Shown here: piece by piece, positions 5,870 through 5,885 of the stretch
Position numbering within the stretch: position 1 is the first letter of the stretch
Layout of the letters: each line of letters begins with the position of its first letter
Assembly (NCBI GenBank): GCA_017380275.1
Contig: JAFOEH010000056.1
Location: forward strand, 1-5,885
DNA: 5,885 nucleotides
DNA from: Alistipes sp.
Lineage (GTDB): Bacteria; Bacteroidota; Bacteroidia; Bacteroidales; Rikenellaceae
Reading direction: 5' to 3'
The notes under the pieces: generated by a model
Told to the model about the DNA's origin: nothing
Databases searched by the model: none
The model's input: only the letters and a program-made list of their open reading frames with translations
Translations under genes and position numbers: made by a program

Positions 5870-5885
5870 ATGAGTAATAGCAAAT
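5870..5885 (+). CDS. Start of an unidentified gene (3' end outside window)
   Basis: An ATG at 5870 opens a frame reading MSNSK up to the window edge. It is supported only by its position about 35 bases downstream of a TAnnTTTG element and by an A-rich leader typical of starts in this phylum. Five codons are too few to identify the product. It is divergent from the small membrane protein gene. Confidence 0.4.

Overview
The window looks like a core-genome segment of a Bacteroidales bacterium. An Alistipes-like member of the Rikenellaceae is my best guess. This rests on three things: the moderately high GC coding sequence; promoters of the Bacteroidetes type (TTTG or TTG about 20 bases upstream of TAnnTTTG) with no clear Shine-Dalgarno sequences; and Bacteroidetes-style proteins (HolA with the ISKEFNNFEL signature, a DUF4369-thioredoxin lipoprotein, RuvC with a WEAFIKKNPER tail). 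The genus is inferred from memory of these families, not from a search.

Layout. Bases 1-2490 hold a tightly packed plus-strand operon: the 3' end of tilS (tRNA-Ile lysidine synthase), holA (DNA polymerase III delta subunit), a protein resembling a degenerate class IV aminotransferase, and coaD (phosphopantetheine adenylyltransferase). Gaps are 11, 1 and 6 bases, and a strong intrinsic terminator (2496-2525) closes the operon. A second unit starts at a well-formed promoter (2547-2577). It carries lpxD (lipid A acyltransferase) and a predicted thioredoxin-fold lipoprotein, and ends at a second strong terminator (4780-4816). That terminator physically contains the predicted promoter of the next gene, ruvC (Holliday-junction resolvase), whose mRNA would be leaderless or nearly so. 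RuvC runs tail to tail, 2 bases apart, into a minus-strand gene for a small two-helix membrane protein. The last 150 bases are an AT-rich divergent intergenic region ending in the first five codons of another plus-strand gene.

How the genes relate. The first operon mixes translation fidelity, replication and cofactor synthesis, as is common for bacterial housekeeping operons. The second concerns the cell envelope: lipid A synthesis, and a periplasmic or membrane-anchored thiol-disulfide protein. RuvC belongs to recombination and repair.

I saw no mobile elements, CRISPR arrays, tRNA or rRNA genes, or anything that looks like a new multi-gene system. The points most worth a second look are the promoter nested in the terminator ahead of ruvC, the class IV aminotransferase-like protein that seems to have lost its PLP lysine, and the conserved-looking small membrane protein.
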